Assembly: GCA_030847615.1 (NCBI GenBank)
Contig: JAUMIR010000004.1
Location: 221,577,001-221,641,000, forward strand
DNA from: Gambelia wislizenii
Taxonomy: Eukaryota; Chordata; Lepidosauria; Squamata; Crotaphytidae
Direction of reading: 5' to 3'
DNA: 64,000 nt
Notes under the pieces: model-generated
Database searches by the model: none
What the model was told of the DNA's origin: nothing
What the model saw: the letters and a program-made list of their open reading frames with translations, nothing else
In this document: positions 1 to 10,599 of the stretch, in pieces
Layout of the letters: each line of letters opens with the position of its first letter
Numbering within the stretch: the stretch's first letter is position 1
Program-made: the position numbers and the translations under genes

Positions 1-800
1 TCTTCAGATGTATTGGTAGAGTACAATATTACAGCCCTGGAAAAGTTACTTTTCAAAATTAATCGATTCATTACTCATTGCTGCATTTAAAAAATAACTA
101 CAGTAGTTCCTGTTACTCATTATGATGAAGAAAAAAGTATATTTGTTACTTTCCTATTGCCTTGTTACTTGTTCATTGCTCTGGTTTTTTTTTTTTAGGA
201 CCGTCCTCACTAGGATGAATAAAAGATAAAAGTACTAAAAAACAAAAACAAAAAAACCCCCTGAAAATATCCTGTCAAAATATCTCTTAAAATGCCATTA
301 AAAATAACATTTGAAATAACTACAAATCACTACTTGTTACACCAATTACGTAACTACAAAACAATTTAAATTTTACAGTCTTTTGTCTCAACTCCACATG
401 GCCAAGAAGGAGTGGCCTCTGCCCATCTGAGACCCCCTCCCCTGAACAACACAAGTAACATCTGAAGGTCTGTGACTCCAGCACCATCACTTTTCTTTTC
501 TTTTTTCTTTTTTCATTTTTAACATCCTTTGCCTGATGAAGAAGCCAGTACAGCTTTTAAGCTTGCACCATGTGTTTTGCATTTGGTTGGCTAATAAAGG
601 TATTACTGTACTTTGTTTTTTTTGGTGGATTTTGGATTTTGTTTGCTGCATGACCAACACAGCTACTCCTGAATGTGTTTTGTTATATTTGTTACATTCC
701 TATTAAAATATGGCATTGTCAGACCCTCACTAACCAAATGTAACTACAGTAGTTACAAGTAACAACGATCTTTGTAAGTTGTTACTACTAAATTCTAGAG
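1..800. repeat. AT-rich decayed repeat with GTTAC/TAACTAC motifs
   Basis: The motifs GTTACTTGTTAC, TAACTACAGTAGTTAC and close variants recur on both sides (about 60-370 and 735-790), as expected of a decayed DNA transposon with inverted sub-terminal repeats. The middle (about 380-640) is different: a pyrimidine-rich stretch, then a LINE- or Penelope-like tail listed separately. No long frame is present. An hAT-like origin is a guess from the repeated short motifs; a chance AT-rich region is the alternative. Confidence 0.3.
526..612 (+). repeat. retroelement 3' tail of unresolved class
   Basis: The stretch has the layout CTGATGAAGAAGCC, then an AGCTTTTAAGCTTGC hairpin, then GGTTGGCTAATAAAGG. 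Tails of this kind (a hairpin followed by an AATAAAGG signal) are common in vertebrate interspersed repeats. I recall similar ends from Penelope-like or LINE families but cannot fix the class. It has no link in sequence to the Penelope-like element at 36.4-37.5 kb. Confidence 0.35.
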
Positions 801-1762
801 AATAATTCATAGCAATGTGCTCAGTGGACTGGACCTGTCTCAGTTTGTCCACCTGAGTATTCAGTGTAGCACCAACCCAGACTGGAGGAATGACAGGGGA
901 GGGATGGGAGAGGAGCTGCTATCATCCCCAAAGACAGAATGGGGATGCGGCTGGTGGACCACTCACTCCACTGTTCAGCAGGTTCTCTGTCTGAACTGGC
1001 CAAGATGGTCTTGAAAATGGTAATGGAGAACCCCAAGATGGTGTTTTTGAGGGACTTCAACAACCATCTGAGGCTGCCTTGAAGAGGCCAGCTCAGGGTT
1101 TCATGGCTGTCATGACAACCATGGAGCTATCTCAGTTTATCAGTGGTCTTACATGTGACAGGATGTATCCTTGACTTGATCTTTGCAGTTTGAAGTTAGA
1201 AGGTGATCTGGGATTTTTTTTTGGGGGGGAGTTTTTTTGGGGGGAGTAGTCATGATCAGAACATTTCCTTGTGAAATATGGTTTGGTGGTAGTGGACTCT
1301 CCCTGTGGGGCTGGGGGATTGATTAAGATGGTCCCTCCCTAGAAAGATATAGAATCTGAAGGATTCCTGAATGCTCTGGGGTATATTCTGGCTGGTAGAG
1401 CTGGCAGTTTGGTGGAGGCCTTGGTGGTGTTATGGAATCATGAGATGAAAAGAGCAATTGACACCATCCCTCCTAAGTGCCCAGTCAAGTGCTGTGGATC
1501 CCATAATTCACCCGATATACAGAAGACCTATAGGCAATGAAGCAGGTTAGATAACGGCTAGAGTGCAGCTATACAGAGTGAAGATCAGCAAAAGCTCTTT
1601 GGCGTGCCTATAATGCTGCAGGCAAAAAAAGTATACTATGCTTCCATCGCTGCATCTCTGACATGCTGCCCAGCAGAGTTATTTTGGGTGGTGCTGAGCT
1701 TGTTGGGATTAGGATCACAAAGACCAGCAGTGAAGTACTCAGTTACCATCTGTGATAAAAAT
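801..1762 (+). mobile_element. L2 LINE, endonuclease-to-linker portion (decayed)
   Basis: Conceptual translation in shifting frames gives endonuclease-end signatures of the L2 family: a GDFNxH-like segment (decayed to RDFNNH, near 1057-1077), then SQF-SVV and LDLIFAV (near 1130-1190). These are followed by the linker region with CGSHNSPDIQKTYR and YYASIAA (1490-1660). Stops and frameshifts are frequent, so this is an old dead copy. It ends where a Tigger-like element starts at 1764. The matching reverse transcriptase part lies at about 3.4-4.25 kb in the same orientation, so the two are probably one L2 copy opened by later insertions and deletion. Confidence 0.7.
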
Positions 1763-1763
1763 A

Positions 1764-1880
1764 CAGTGAGACCCCCTTATCCACGGGGGATATGTTCCAG
1801 ATCATTCTGTGGATAGTACCGAACACTATATTTTGACTATACAATATTTTCAGAGCATAAAAATAAGAGTCAAAATATCC
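1764..1880 (+). mobile_element. Tigger-like miniature element, left part
   Basis: A TA dinucleotide precedes CAGTGAGACCCCC, followed by TATCCACGGGGG and CTGTGGATAGTACC. These are the same left-end motifs as in the other TA-flanked elements of this window (for example 11347 and 52310). The right half cannot be followed with confidence. It interrupts the L2 sequence on its left. Confidence 0.5.
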
Positions 1881-2141
1881 TCCCCTCACTTGCTCACCTC
1901 TTGCCCCACAGAGGGCAGGGGAACTGATCCACTTCCAACTTTCCACTCATCACTTCCTCACAACAGATGGAGCCATGGCAGTTTAAGTGATCTGAAACCT
2001 CTCTGAGCTTGTAGTGTCACTACACTCACTGACCAATGGCATGCCACTTGGCAAGCTCGGGGGACACAAGTGGGATTGGAACTCAAGACCTCTCACCTCC
2101 CAGCTCCATCCATTACCCTTCTGTTATGCACATGCTGTCTC
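1881..2141 (-). repeat. possible tRNA-derived (MIR-like) SINE
   Basis: Read on the minus strand, 2060-2141 resembles a tRNA head: a decayed A-box region, then GAGTTCCAATCC in the place of the B box (GGTTCRAATCC). The remainder (1881-2060) is unassigned. SINE heads of this kind are widespread in amniotes. The match is weak and no poly-A or microsatellite tail is obvious. Confidence 0.3.
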
Positions 2142-2144
2142 TCT

Positions 2145-2723
2145 GGACTTTTATCAGACACTGCCCTTAAAACGTTCTTTTGCCAGCATTAAAAAACAAC
2201 AACAACCCATTTCTATGCCAGCAAAAGAATGTTCCCCCCACACTTACCTTCCTCTCTTGGCAAAGGAAGCTCCAGCAATAAGAAGTGAAGTGGAGCCTCA
2301 TTCACTTCCTCATTTGAAATCCCGTGAGATTTCATCGTGCGGGAAATTCAAGAAATAAAAACAAAATAAGACATAAAAAGTTACACAAAGCACCTACACA
2401 TACTTTAAAAGTCCCAGGTAACCTGGGGAGGGTCATGAAAAGAAAGAAATTTACCTGGATGTCCCGATATCATCCAGAAGCGTTTGCACCAGACCGGCCA
2501 TTCTCGCTGCAGTGATGAAATTTAAATGGCCCGAGGTTTCGCACGCTGGCACTGCCAGCACCAAAATGGAATGAGGGATCTATTGATAGCTTGAGCTGTC
2601 ATTTAAAAGGTATAGTTTTGGTCAGGACGTAACCACAAAAGGGCAATGTTGTCTGATCTGTGCACCCTTTTGCGGTTATGTGGCATTGTTATGATGCTGT
2701 ATTTTGTCTGTCTGATAAAGTCC
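2145..2723 (+). mobile_element. family A miniature transposon, copy A1 (579 bp)
   Basis: Left end GGACTTTTATCAGAC and right end GTCTGATAAAGTCC are inverted repeats. The flanks carry a perfect 3-bp duplication TCT (2142-2144 and 2724-2726). Just inside the left end sits a hairpin pair (TTCTTTTGCCAGCAT and ATGCCAGCAAAAGAA). The interior carries the family A landmark TACCTGGATGTC near 2453-2465. No coding capacity for a transposase exists, so the element must have been moved in trans. It sits between the two L2 halves. Confidence 0.85.
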
Positions 2724-2726
2724 TCT

Positions 2727-3394
2727 GTCTTTCCCCGCAGCCAGGCCTCCAATCTCAAGGGGAGAGTAGCTGAAAAGAAGACTCATGTGTTGGGACACAG
2801 TTTTTTCCCCTTGAGTGCCAGGGTCAATGGGAGGACAAAGAACCACCTGGTGAAGGCCCAGGGCTCCAATGCCATGGCTGCTAGCACCAGCTGGGGTTCT
2901 TCCTCACCTTTTCCTTGCCTTCTTCCTGACATCAGGCTGCCGGCTTCCATAGAGTCACTGCACCAGGAACTCTGTCTCCTTTCTACAGCTGGGCTTCTCA
3001 TGGCTCTTTCACAAAGGACACTCAGGAACAGGAATGGCTCACCCTCCTTGCAGTCAGAAAGCTGGATTTGGTACCCAGGGAAGGGGGGATGATTTCAGGA
3101 GCTCAGCATGGGCAGCCTGGCTCCCCACTGCCCTCACTTTCATCTGCAGAGCCTCTGGCTTTGGGCTCTTTCACCCCCTTGACTTCAGCACCTGGGGGAG
3201 GCACAGCTGTTCTGTTAGGCCTGTGTGTTTCTGAGGACACCCCCAGGATGCAGGCATGGTGCCTTTGATCAGTCCACCCAATCGTCTTGTAATGAGCTAA
3301 AGATGCTTTTCAAAAGTGTGTTTTTTTTTAAAAAAAATCCACACACACATGAAAGAAAAGAAAAGGGAAGGGGAAGGAAGACAACATGGAAGTG
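2727..3394. other. unassigned GC-richer stretch with no supported gene
   Basis: Overlapping open frames exist on both strands (148 codons on plus over 2646-3092; 72 codons on minus over 2783-3001). Their translations show no domain I recognise, and the plus frame runs out of family A element DNA. A CA/GA-rich simple tract lies at 3330-3380. It may be eroded L2 middle sequence or another old insertion. Confidence 0.4.
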
Positions 3395-4250
3395 TTTGTG
3401 AGCATCTCTAGGTCCTCCAGTGCCATTCTATGATATGTTTGGGCTTTTTGGTGAGCTGTTCAAATGTGTATTGGCTGGACTACTTTGGGTGTTCTTGGAG
3501 GAAACAGATTATTTGGAGCCATTCAGTTTGATTTTAGGCCAGGTATGTCACTGAAACAGCCTTAGTTGTTCTGACTGATGATCTACTCTGGGGAAGAGGC
3601 AGGAAGAGGGCTACCTTGTTGATCTTTCTGGATCTTTTGATACAATTGATCATGGTATCTTACTGGACCAGGTTTTTGGGATGGGTGTAGGAGGCACTGC
3701 CTAACAGTGATTCTGCTCCTTTCTACAGGACTGGTTCCCCAAACTGTAGTATTGGGGAATTCTTGTTCAGCCGCATGGCTATTAAGTTTTGGTGTGCCAC
3801 ATACTTCCATTTTATCCCCCATGCTTTTCAATATCTATAAGGAGCTGCTAGATGAGGTCTTTAGAAGCTTCAGAGTTGGGTGCCATGAGTATGTGGATGA
3901 CACTCTGCTCTACTTCTCCTTGTCATCAGAATCAGTTGGGACTGTGCTTGGATGTTGTAATGGGTTGGATGAGGGCCAATAAACCTAACCCAAATCTAGA
4001 TAAGATGGTGGCTCTGTTGATTGGTGGTTCTTGGCTCCAGGGATTGAGTAAGTTGCCTTCTTAGCTTTGGGTTGCACTCTACCTTGAAGGAGCAGGTGTG
4101 TAGCTTGGGAGTGAGCCTAGTCCATCTCTATCACTGGAGGCCCAACTGGACTCCATGACTCAAAGTACTTGGTGCCAGTTTTAACAGGTGTGCCAGCTAT
4201 GGTTTTTCCTGGACAGGGGTAACTTAGCCACAGTAGTCCAGTAACCTCCT
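3395..4250 (+). mobile_element. L2 LINE reverse transcriptase portion (decayed)
   Basis: Translations contain the RT landmarks in order: a PFQF-FRPG-like segment near 3515-3545, an FDTIDHG-like block near 3630-3655, SFGVPxxSILSPMLFNIY (near 3786-3840), and the catalytic palm motif YVDDTLLYFS (near 3890-3920), then MRANKPNPNLDKM and an ALL-GGS block (3968-4035). This order is that of L2-clade LINEs. The palm aspartates survive, but several frameshifts and stops separate the blocks, so no functional enzyme can be made. It is probably the continuation of the copy at 801-1762. Confidence 0.75.
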
Positions 4251-4676
4251 GATTAAACTGTTGATGAAGATGATTGATAGCAAGTTTATGTCGCACACTG
4301 CTGTATAGTTTTTACATGCATTTTTCTATACTATTCTATACTATTTTTTTCTATATTACAACAGGCGCAGAAGAAAATACAAGTCTTACTGGTCCTCTGT
4401 GGACCCAAAAAGAATGAGTAAGCTGAACACACACCTTTAATACTCAAATGCACAAGTCTTACTTTCATGCTGAATACTTTAAAGATTCTACAGACATGCA
4501 GACAATTTAATCTGACCCATAAGGATACAACTGTCAAATACTTCTGAGTTCAAACTCTTACCTGAAGTTAAATTAATTCTTATTCACATGCAGTCAAGGA
4601 TCTCTCTAAGATGGAGCATTTTGCAGCCTTAAACACTGTCATCAAAACATGGCCTATACAAACATTTTAGATGACA
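4251..4676. other. no gene or recognised repeat
   Basis: AT-rich sequence with a run of TACTATTC-type imperfect repeats near 4325-4350. Nothing else stands out. Confidence 0.4.
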
Positions 4677-4678
4677 TA

Positions 4679-4993
4679 CAGTTTGAGTTTTTCTTATCTG
4701 GAATTCCAAAATATTCCACAATCCAAAATTGTTCACATGGGTGGCTGAGATAGTGACAGCTTTGTTCTCTGATGTTTCAATGTACACAAACTTAATTTCA
4801 TACACAAAATTACTAAAAATATTGTGTATAGAATTACTTTCAGGCTTTGTGTATAAGGTGTATATGAAACATAAATGAATTTTGTGTTTAGACTAGGGTC
4901 CCATGTATATGGAAATTTTCCAAAATCTGAAAAAAATCTGAAATATGGAACACTTCTGGTCCCAAGCATTTTGGATAAGGGATACTCAAACTG
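4679..4993 (+). mobile_element. MER2-like Tigger element, full length (315 bp)
   Basis: Ends CAGTTTGAG and CTCAAACTG are inverted repeats, each flanked by TA (4677-4678 and 4994-4995), the duplication expected of Tc1/mariner transposons. The inside has GGATAAGGGATACTC at the right end and GGTCCCAAGCATTTTGG, as in the MER2-type Tigger elements known from mammals. It has no transposase frame. A second copy lies at 50439-50736. Confidence 0.8.
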
Positions 4994-4997
4994 TACT

Positions 4998-6195
4998 AGG
5001 TTCTAACCAGAGTTATTGAATGGTGGGCATCTTTAGGAAAAAAAATATGATAATCAACACAACCAGCATATATAAAATAAAATGCACCATAAGCTATCAA
5101 CTTGTAACCCTGGGCCTGGTTTCAAGCCTGTGCTCTTGTGGATTTACATGTGCAAATGATAGCACACACACCTCACTTGTCAGAAGTGACATGATTGTCA
5201 CCAAGGGAGAAAACCTTTTTTGTTGTGGAATTATCTCCTTAAGAAAGCTTTTCCAATATTGCTACACTAGGCAAAATCCTCTTTTATTTTAATTGTGTTG
5301 ATTTATCATAGTGCATTTGGTTGTGTTCAAATTGATCATACATGACTCTGGAATTTAAAAATGAATGGTGCTGCATAAGCAAACACAAGCAAAAGACTAA
5401 GTGGAAACTCACTTGAATGTCACAATAAGCAATGGTTTTTGTTAGCCATTGTTTGGTGTTCAAATGATGGAAGATGACCAAACAAACCATGGCTTGCCTT
5501 CTATATTTCTAGTTTGTTTCTGGTTTGTACTTCTCCTGCCTCTTTTGTCAACTCCTGTTTCAGAGTGGACAGCTGCATAAAGCAGTCAGAGACAAACTAC
5601 GTTATATGCTCAGATATGATGCCAGTTGTTGGCAACACCCTGGTAACAAATAGTTCAAACTATAGGGTACAGAAAAGGATCAACATAGCAGCATAGCATG
5701 GGCCACAGTTGTGCCAAACTAGTTCCTTTCATTGGGGTACAGAGTAATTCAGAGCCCTACTTCTTCCAACAGTCATGTGGCAGCATCAGGAATTACAGAC
5801 CTGAAAATGACAGTGAAAGCAAGCAGCTAATGAATAAACCTTCTCTTCCTAGCAGGATGGGAAAATCTGCATGATGATGTTAGAACTGCTTAACATATTA
5901 AAAATGGCTTGAAGAGTAGAATTCAGGGGAACAGAATGCCCCCTTTCAGGGACGAATAAAAGTATACGCACCAGCTAATTTTCAAGTAATTAATTCCACT
6001 GAATGTCATAGTCATAGCCCAAAAAACAGTGGTTCCAGCAGGGCAGGATTTGGGGGCAGAGGTCCAGAAACCCAGTCATCTGACTGAGAGAAAGTTTTGG
6101 AAGAGACTGAAATGATGCACATTGCCATCTAAATAGCAACTTCCTCACATTATTAGGTTCAGTGTCTGAGGTGACTTCACTGCACTACTACACTC
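4998..6195. other. no gene or recognised repeat
   Basis: AT-rich sequence with many short chance frames on both strands. A CA-rich patch lies near 5160-5175. I see no LINE, SINE or inverted-repeat ends. Confidence 0.4.
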
Positions 6196-6200
6196 TAGGG

Positions 6201-6532
6201 ATGTAATTCTTCACTAAAGTTCTTCTTGAAGGAAGCAACAAGTAATTTTAGCAATTTTCTTCCTGCTGCAAGAAAGTCTCAAAAGTATGCAGTTTTTGAA
6301 GCCTATGACCAAATCAGGACTTATTCTACACAAAATTTACATGCAGTTGTTTTGCTTAGAAAAGAGGTGTTTTTTCCCCCCCTTGTGCTGGAAAAGGTAG
6401 TTTCTGCTGAGAATATTTATGCACAGATAATATTATTTTCTGTACAAACTATGCCATTTTCCGTGCAAAACAATCATGTGCAAATTTTGCACAGAATAAG
6501 ACCCGAACTGTGAAGATTTTCATCACTCTAGG
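6201..6532 (+). repeat. old interspersed repeat 'R', copy 1, with internal inverted repeat
   Basis: This block matches, in opposite orientation, the block at 42207-42474. Shared pieces include AATTCTTCAYTAA, TTTTAGCAATTTTCT and TTATTCTACACAAAATTT. It also holds its own inverted repeat: GACTTATTCTACACAAAATT (6318-6337) against the complement of CAAATTTTGCACAGAATAAG (6481-6500). Two diverged copies in 64 kb and an inverted layout suggest an ancient non-autonomous transposon. Class not assigned. Confidence 0.6.
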
Positions 6533-7303
6533 ATTTGTCTTTTCAGGCTTTCTCAATGCTCAAAAAACATGTTTCTCAAACATTTCTTGAATATTTTCAA
6601 TTATTCGTTCTATCCAAACTTCTTTCAAATACAACCCCCTGCAATACAACTACCGTACTGTGTTACACTCTGTGCTTATTCCCAAGAAAATGTGCAAAGG
6701 TGCAAGCTCTAATTTAATCCAATATTGTTCACACTTCCTGGTGGTTTTGTACAAATATTAGTGCTAAATTAAACAGCTACTTTTAAACCTACTACACTGT
6801 TTATTGATTATGTAAGTAATTCACTATGATGGATTCCTATACCATACAACAGGAACTAAAGTATATGAGGTTGCATGAGGAACAGGAATGAAAAGGGGAA
6901 AGTCTTCATAAGGTATATTTCTTAATTATTATTTTGGGTAGGCTTTTGTGACATTGCCAAGTATTAGTTATAGCTGTTTATGCTGCATACATCTCAGTTT
7001 ACAAATACAGATAGCTACCTAGCTACAGATAGATATATATTCTGACCTTAGTGATTCTTCAGACCAGTTCTTTACTGATTTGATGTTGTTTCATAGTTTG
7101 TGCTGTTAAATCAAAAGGTTATCCATAATACATAATGCAAAGATCAGGGCTATTCAACAGACATTTATTCATTATTAATATTGATAATAAAGGATCATTT
7201 ATGAGCTACAGATGAGATTTTTATCATCAAAAGCTTAAAAGGGGAAATTTATTTTTGCTTCAGGACAAAGATGAAAAGAGCTAGTAATGGGAAAGTATTA
7301 GCA
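6533..7303. other. no gene or recognised repeat
   Basis: AT-rich unique-looking DNA with short GATA-type tracts near 7008-7030. Nothing coding is supported. Confidence 0.4.
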
Positions 7304-7523
7304 TCAGCACAAAACTGTCAAGCTTATTCCATTCCCAAAGATGATTCTCATTTTACGACAACAAATTAAAAGCAAAATAAAATGTTTGTAATGTAACAAT
7401 CCTTTAAAAACCTTAATTGGTGGGAAATTCGAGGGCTTGTTCTGATTCTGTTCTTTTATGAGATGCCTGTCAGTGATTCTTTCTCTTTCCTTCAGTGTGT
7501 TCTTGAATGCTTTCCGGAAAGAC
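7304..7523 (-). other. exon-like open frame behind a splice-acceptor-like site (unproven)
   Basis: On the minus strand a pyrimidine-rich TTTTCTGCCTTGTAG ends at 7524 and is followed by an open frame to a stop at 7304. If spliced there, the frame begins within a codon and reads SFRKAFKNTLKERERITDR and onwards, resembling the helix-8 segment just after TM7 of rhodopsin-like GPCRs (often N-K-S-F-R-K-A-F). The downstream half is hydrophobic and cysteine-rich and looks non-coding. No upstream exon with an NPxxY motif was found at higher coordinates. A chance frame is as likely as a real terminal exon or an eroded one. No gene name is justified. Confidence 0.2.
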
Positions 7524-7546
7524 CTACAAGGCAGAAAATACATCAC

Positions 7547-8156
7547 TGTCTGAAGGATTTTGGGAGATTTTTGACAGATACTTTCTGAGGCACTGATGTC
7601 AGCTTTGAACCATTAAATATACAAATAACAGAATTTAAATACAGGGGGAAAAGAAAATATCATTAGTGACTCTGATAAAAGCAACCCTTTACTGATTTAA
7701 CATTGCTTTAAAATGGGACGTGAGAAAATATGGTCACCAAGCCATTTTTTAGGCCCGCAGAGGTCTTGAAATACCCCTCCCAATTTTTCATTTTTTTTAA
7801 AAAAGCATTCCCCCTCTGTGTCTTCTCAGGGGAAATTTTTGCCATACCCCCCCTTCCCACCCCAGCCATTTTAGGCACAGGTGAAGCTTTTTAAAAAACA
7901 GGGAATGAAGTGGAAGTTTGCTGGATCAGATCTCATTGCTGCTTCAGTGAAACCTTAAAGCTATGACGTGGGAGTCTGGGAGTCAACTCAACATTTGAGT
8001 TGGGCTGGCTCTTCTGATTGGACAGAGTCCCTTTTGGCACCAATTTAATTCAGCGCCACTCTGTTGCAATTTTGGAATTCTTGTTGGCATTTTAAAAGAA
8101 ATGGAAAAATCTGTCTACTGTTGCTCCATTTCCTCTTTATACACTTTTACCTATAA
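7547..8156. other. no gene; scattered T-rich and C-rich tracts
   Basis: Contains pyrimidine-rich patches (7775-7860) and no recognised repeat ends. An old interspersed repeat may be present around 7735-7900 but I cannot name it. Confidence 0.35.
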
Positions 8157-8736
8157 GGACTTTATCAAACCACCCTCCTTTTCCATTCTTTTGCTGGTAT
8201 AATTTGTGACATTTTTATGCTGGCAAAAGAACCCTCTTTACCACAGTTACCTGCAATTCCATCCAAAGGCAGCCCTGGCAATGACAGAGAAGTGAATGGA
8301 GCTCCGTTCACTTCCTGAAATGAAATCCTGTGGATTCTTGCGAGAAGATGTGAGGAAATTCAAAAATAAAAGCAAAAATAACACAAAAAAAGTTACAAAA
8401 AGCACAGAAACACACTTTTAAAGTCCCAAGTAAACAGGGAAGGTTCATAAAAAGAGTGTCACCTACCTGGATGTCGCAATCTCACCCAGAAGTATTCTGG
8501 CTGGATCTGCCATTCATGATGTAATTACAAGGGGAAAAAGGCGTGAGGTTCAAACGCTGGCAATACTGGCAAAAAAACTGCCATGGCTGATCTATTGATG
8601 GCTTGTCCCATCAATAAAATAGAACACCTTATTTACAAGACATAAACACGAAAGGATGATATTGTCTGGTATGCACACACTTTCACGTTTATGTGGCATA
8701 ATTATGACGCTGTATTTGTTGCATCTGATAAAGTCC
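8157..8736 (+). mobile_element. family A miniature transposon, copy A2 (580 bp)
   Basis: Terminal inverted repeats GGACTTTATCAAAC and ATCTGATAAAGTCC. Flanks are TAA and TCA, a 3-bp duplication with one change. It holds the sub-terminal hairpin (TTCTTTTGCTGG and ATGCTGGCAAAAGAA), the core landmark ACCTACCTGGATGTC (8461-8475), a TTGATGGC/CCATCAA hairpin, and the right-side inverted pair around the TTTCACGTTTATGTGGC motif. Non-coding. Confidence 0.85.
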
Positions 8737-8949
8737 TCATTCTGTTTCTCTCAGTTTCTGCATTAATCTGATTTTCTTTTTAAAAAAACCCTGCCTTCCT
8801 CCCTTCTTAAAATTTTCTCTCATCTTCCCTATTAGCTACATGGATTTTAAATAAACTACTGATGATTTGCTGTTTGTTTATTTTTATTCATTAGTGTTTG
8901 TTCATATTTGTTTCTTCCCCATCATCATCATTGTGCATTTTTCTCAAAA

Positions 8950-9237
8950 TATATATACTGTATAAATAAATACATCCACATTTAAATGATTTTTGCCATG
9001 TAGGGAAAAGTTTTTAAGGAGGTTATTGGAAAGGAATGTCTGTATGGATAGATTATCAGTGGAATTCTTATTGGTAGATTGGAACCCTCATATTACCAGA
9101 CTAATGGCTAATTTTTTGGTTGAGGTAGCAAACTTATGGTATAACTTGCCTAAAAATGATCTTTGAAGTCCTACTGTTAAATATATATGTTGTACTATGC
9201 CTAATAAAGGTTGATCAAGAATCAAGAATCCAGATTT
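8950..9237 (+). mobile_element. LINE-like 3' tail, clade unknown
   Basis: The block ends in CTATGCCTAATAAAGGTTG followed by a short tandem GATCAAGAATCAAGAATC, a pattern of non-LTR retrotransposon 3' ends that finish in a short repeat after a polyadenylation-like signal. The preceding 200 bases translate without recognisable RT motifs. The left limit is a guess. Confidence 0.35.
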
Positions 9238-9395
9238 TTGCCATGTTTAAACAATTGAGAATTGCATGCTGTGATTTGGAAGTGTGTGAAGTGTGAGGAA
9301 TGGCCATATTCTGGCCACACGTTTGTTCAAAGGGAGCTTATGGATTCCACAACTATCCATAGATCACATCAGACTTGTACGTTATCTTTGACATA

Positions 9396-9589
9396 CAGTG
9401 GGCCACTTGTGGATCGATGCATCCCATGCTTAAAATGGTGGCAACATGCACGCAGATGTGCTATGTGTCCGCATGCATGTCACCACCATTTAATAATATG
9501 GAGTGTGTCCATCTGCTTTTTTTTTTTTTTTTTTTTGCCATCTGTGGGGATCCTGGAACCGAACCCCTGCTGATCTGGCAGGCACACTG
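9396..9589 (+). mobile_element. Tigger-like miniature element (194 bp)
   Basis: TA-flanked (9394-9395; 9590-9591). Left end CAGTGGGCCACTTGTGGATC, right end CCTGCTGATCTGGCAGGCAC then ACTG. A run of 20 T lies inside at 9519-9538. The GGGGATCCTGGAACCGAACC segment is the family's conserved right-side motif, also seen at 52340 and 63370. Confidence 0.65.
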
Positions 9590-9591
9590 TA

Positions 9592-10599
9592 TATTCATTC
9601 AATGCTAACAAATGACTGTATGGTACAACTTATCTTGAATGTTACAGTCTTTTCATGGATGCCACTGTTGCTTGATCTTTGCAATGAAGCTACCATGAGA
9701 TGAAGGTCTATACATAGTAGTTAAGCAGTTATTTATGCTGCTTCTCTCTCTCCCTCCCTCTCTGTTCCTCTGGGGCCCTTACATTTGCTTTCCATGATGG
9801 CAATATCATGCCAAAAAGGATGAAGAATCTTAAGACAACTCAGTTATGAGTGCACATCTTGAAAGAGCAAAATTTTAAGACAGAGAAAGGGAGAGAGAGG
9901 GAGAACATGAGAGACAACACAACAGGGGAAGAGTGGGATTTGCTTTGTTTTGTGGGAGGAGGCAAAGGGGAAAAAACTAGCGAGGTTTGAGTCTGGTTAA
10001 ATGTCTGTGTTGGTCAGTGCTGGCCTAATCCATTTTGATGTGTCATGTAAAGCATCAAATGCCAATTCTCTTCTCAGTAGGGGCTAACATTTTTTTAAAG
10101 GCTTACTGCGGCATTCAGACACCAATACCTGCCTTCTTCTGTCCCATGCTCACAGCGACATGGCATCTGAAACAGAAGTCTTTATTCTTTTTGCTCCTTG
10201 GTTGGGCTGGCCTTGCTATTGTGCATAAAACACACACTACTTTCTTCTGCACTGCCAAAACATAACAGCAGTTTGAGCTGCACTCTGAGAAAGTGAAGGA
10301 TAATGACTGGAAAAATTATTCTTTTGAAGTCAGGTTGGTTATATTCTATAGGTTCAAAGTGAATAACTTTAAAATATCCCAGCCAGGACACTGTTGCATA
10401 TGACTTTCTTCTGCCTTTAGTGTTAACAGTGTGGCAATTGTGGGATTCCCAGGTCCCTGCAGAACCAACTCCTTCTCCAGCTATTCCCTAAAGCAGGGAA
10501 AACTAAGTGTATATACTGACCACTTCCAAATAAATATTCAATATACACTTGACAAAATGCAGTTCTTGCTATCACTTCTGGCTAGTCCTAGTACATAGA
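9592..10599. other. no gene or recognised repeat
   Basis: A pyrimidine tract (TCTCTCTCTCCCTCCCTC) lies near 9744-9762 and a purine tract near 9882-9912. Otherwise unique-looking DNA. Confidence 0.4.

Noticed and set aside
2646..3092. 148-codon plus-strand frame as a gene
   Set aside because: It starts inside the family A transposon and crosses its right end and target duplication, so the frame is accidental.
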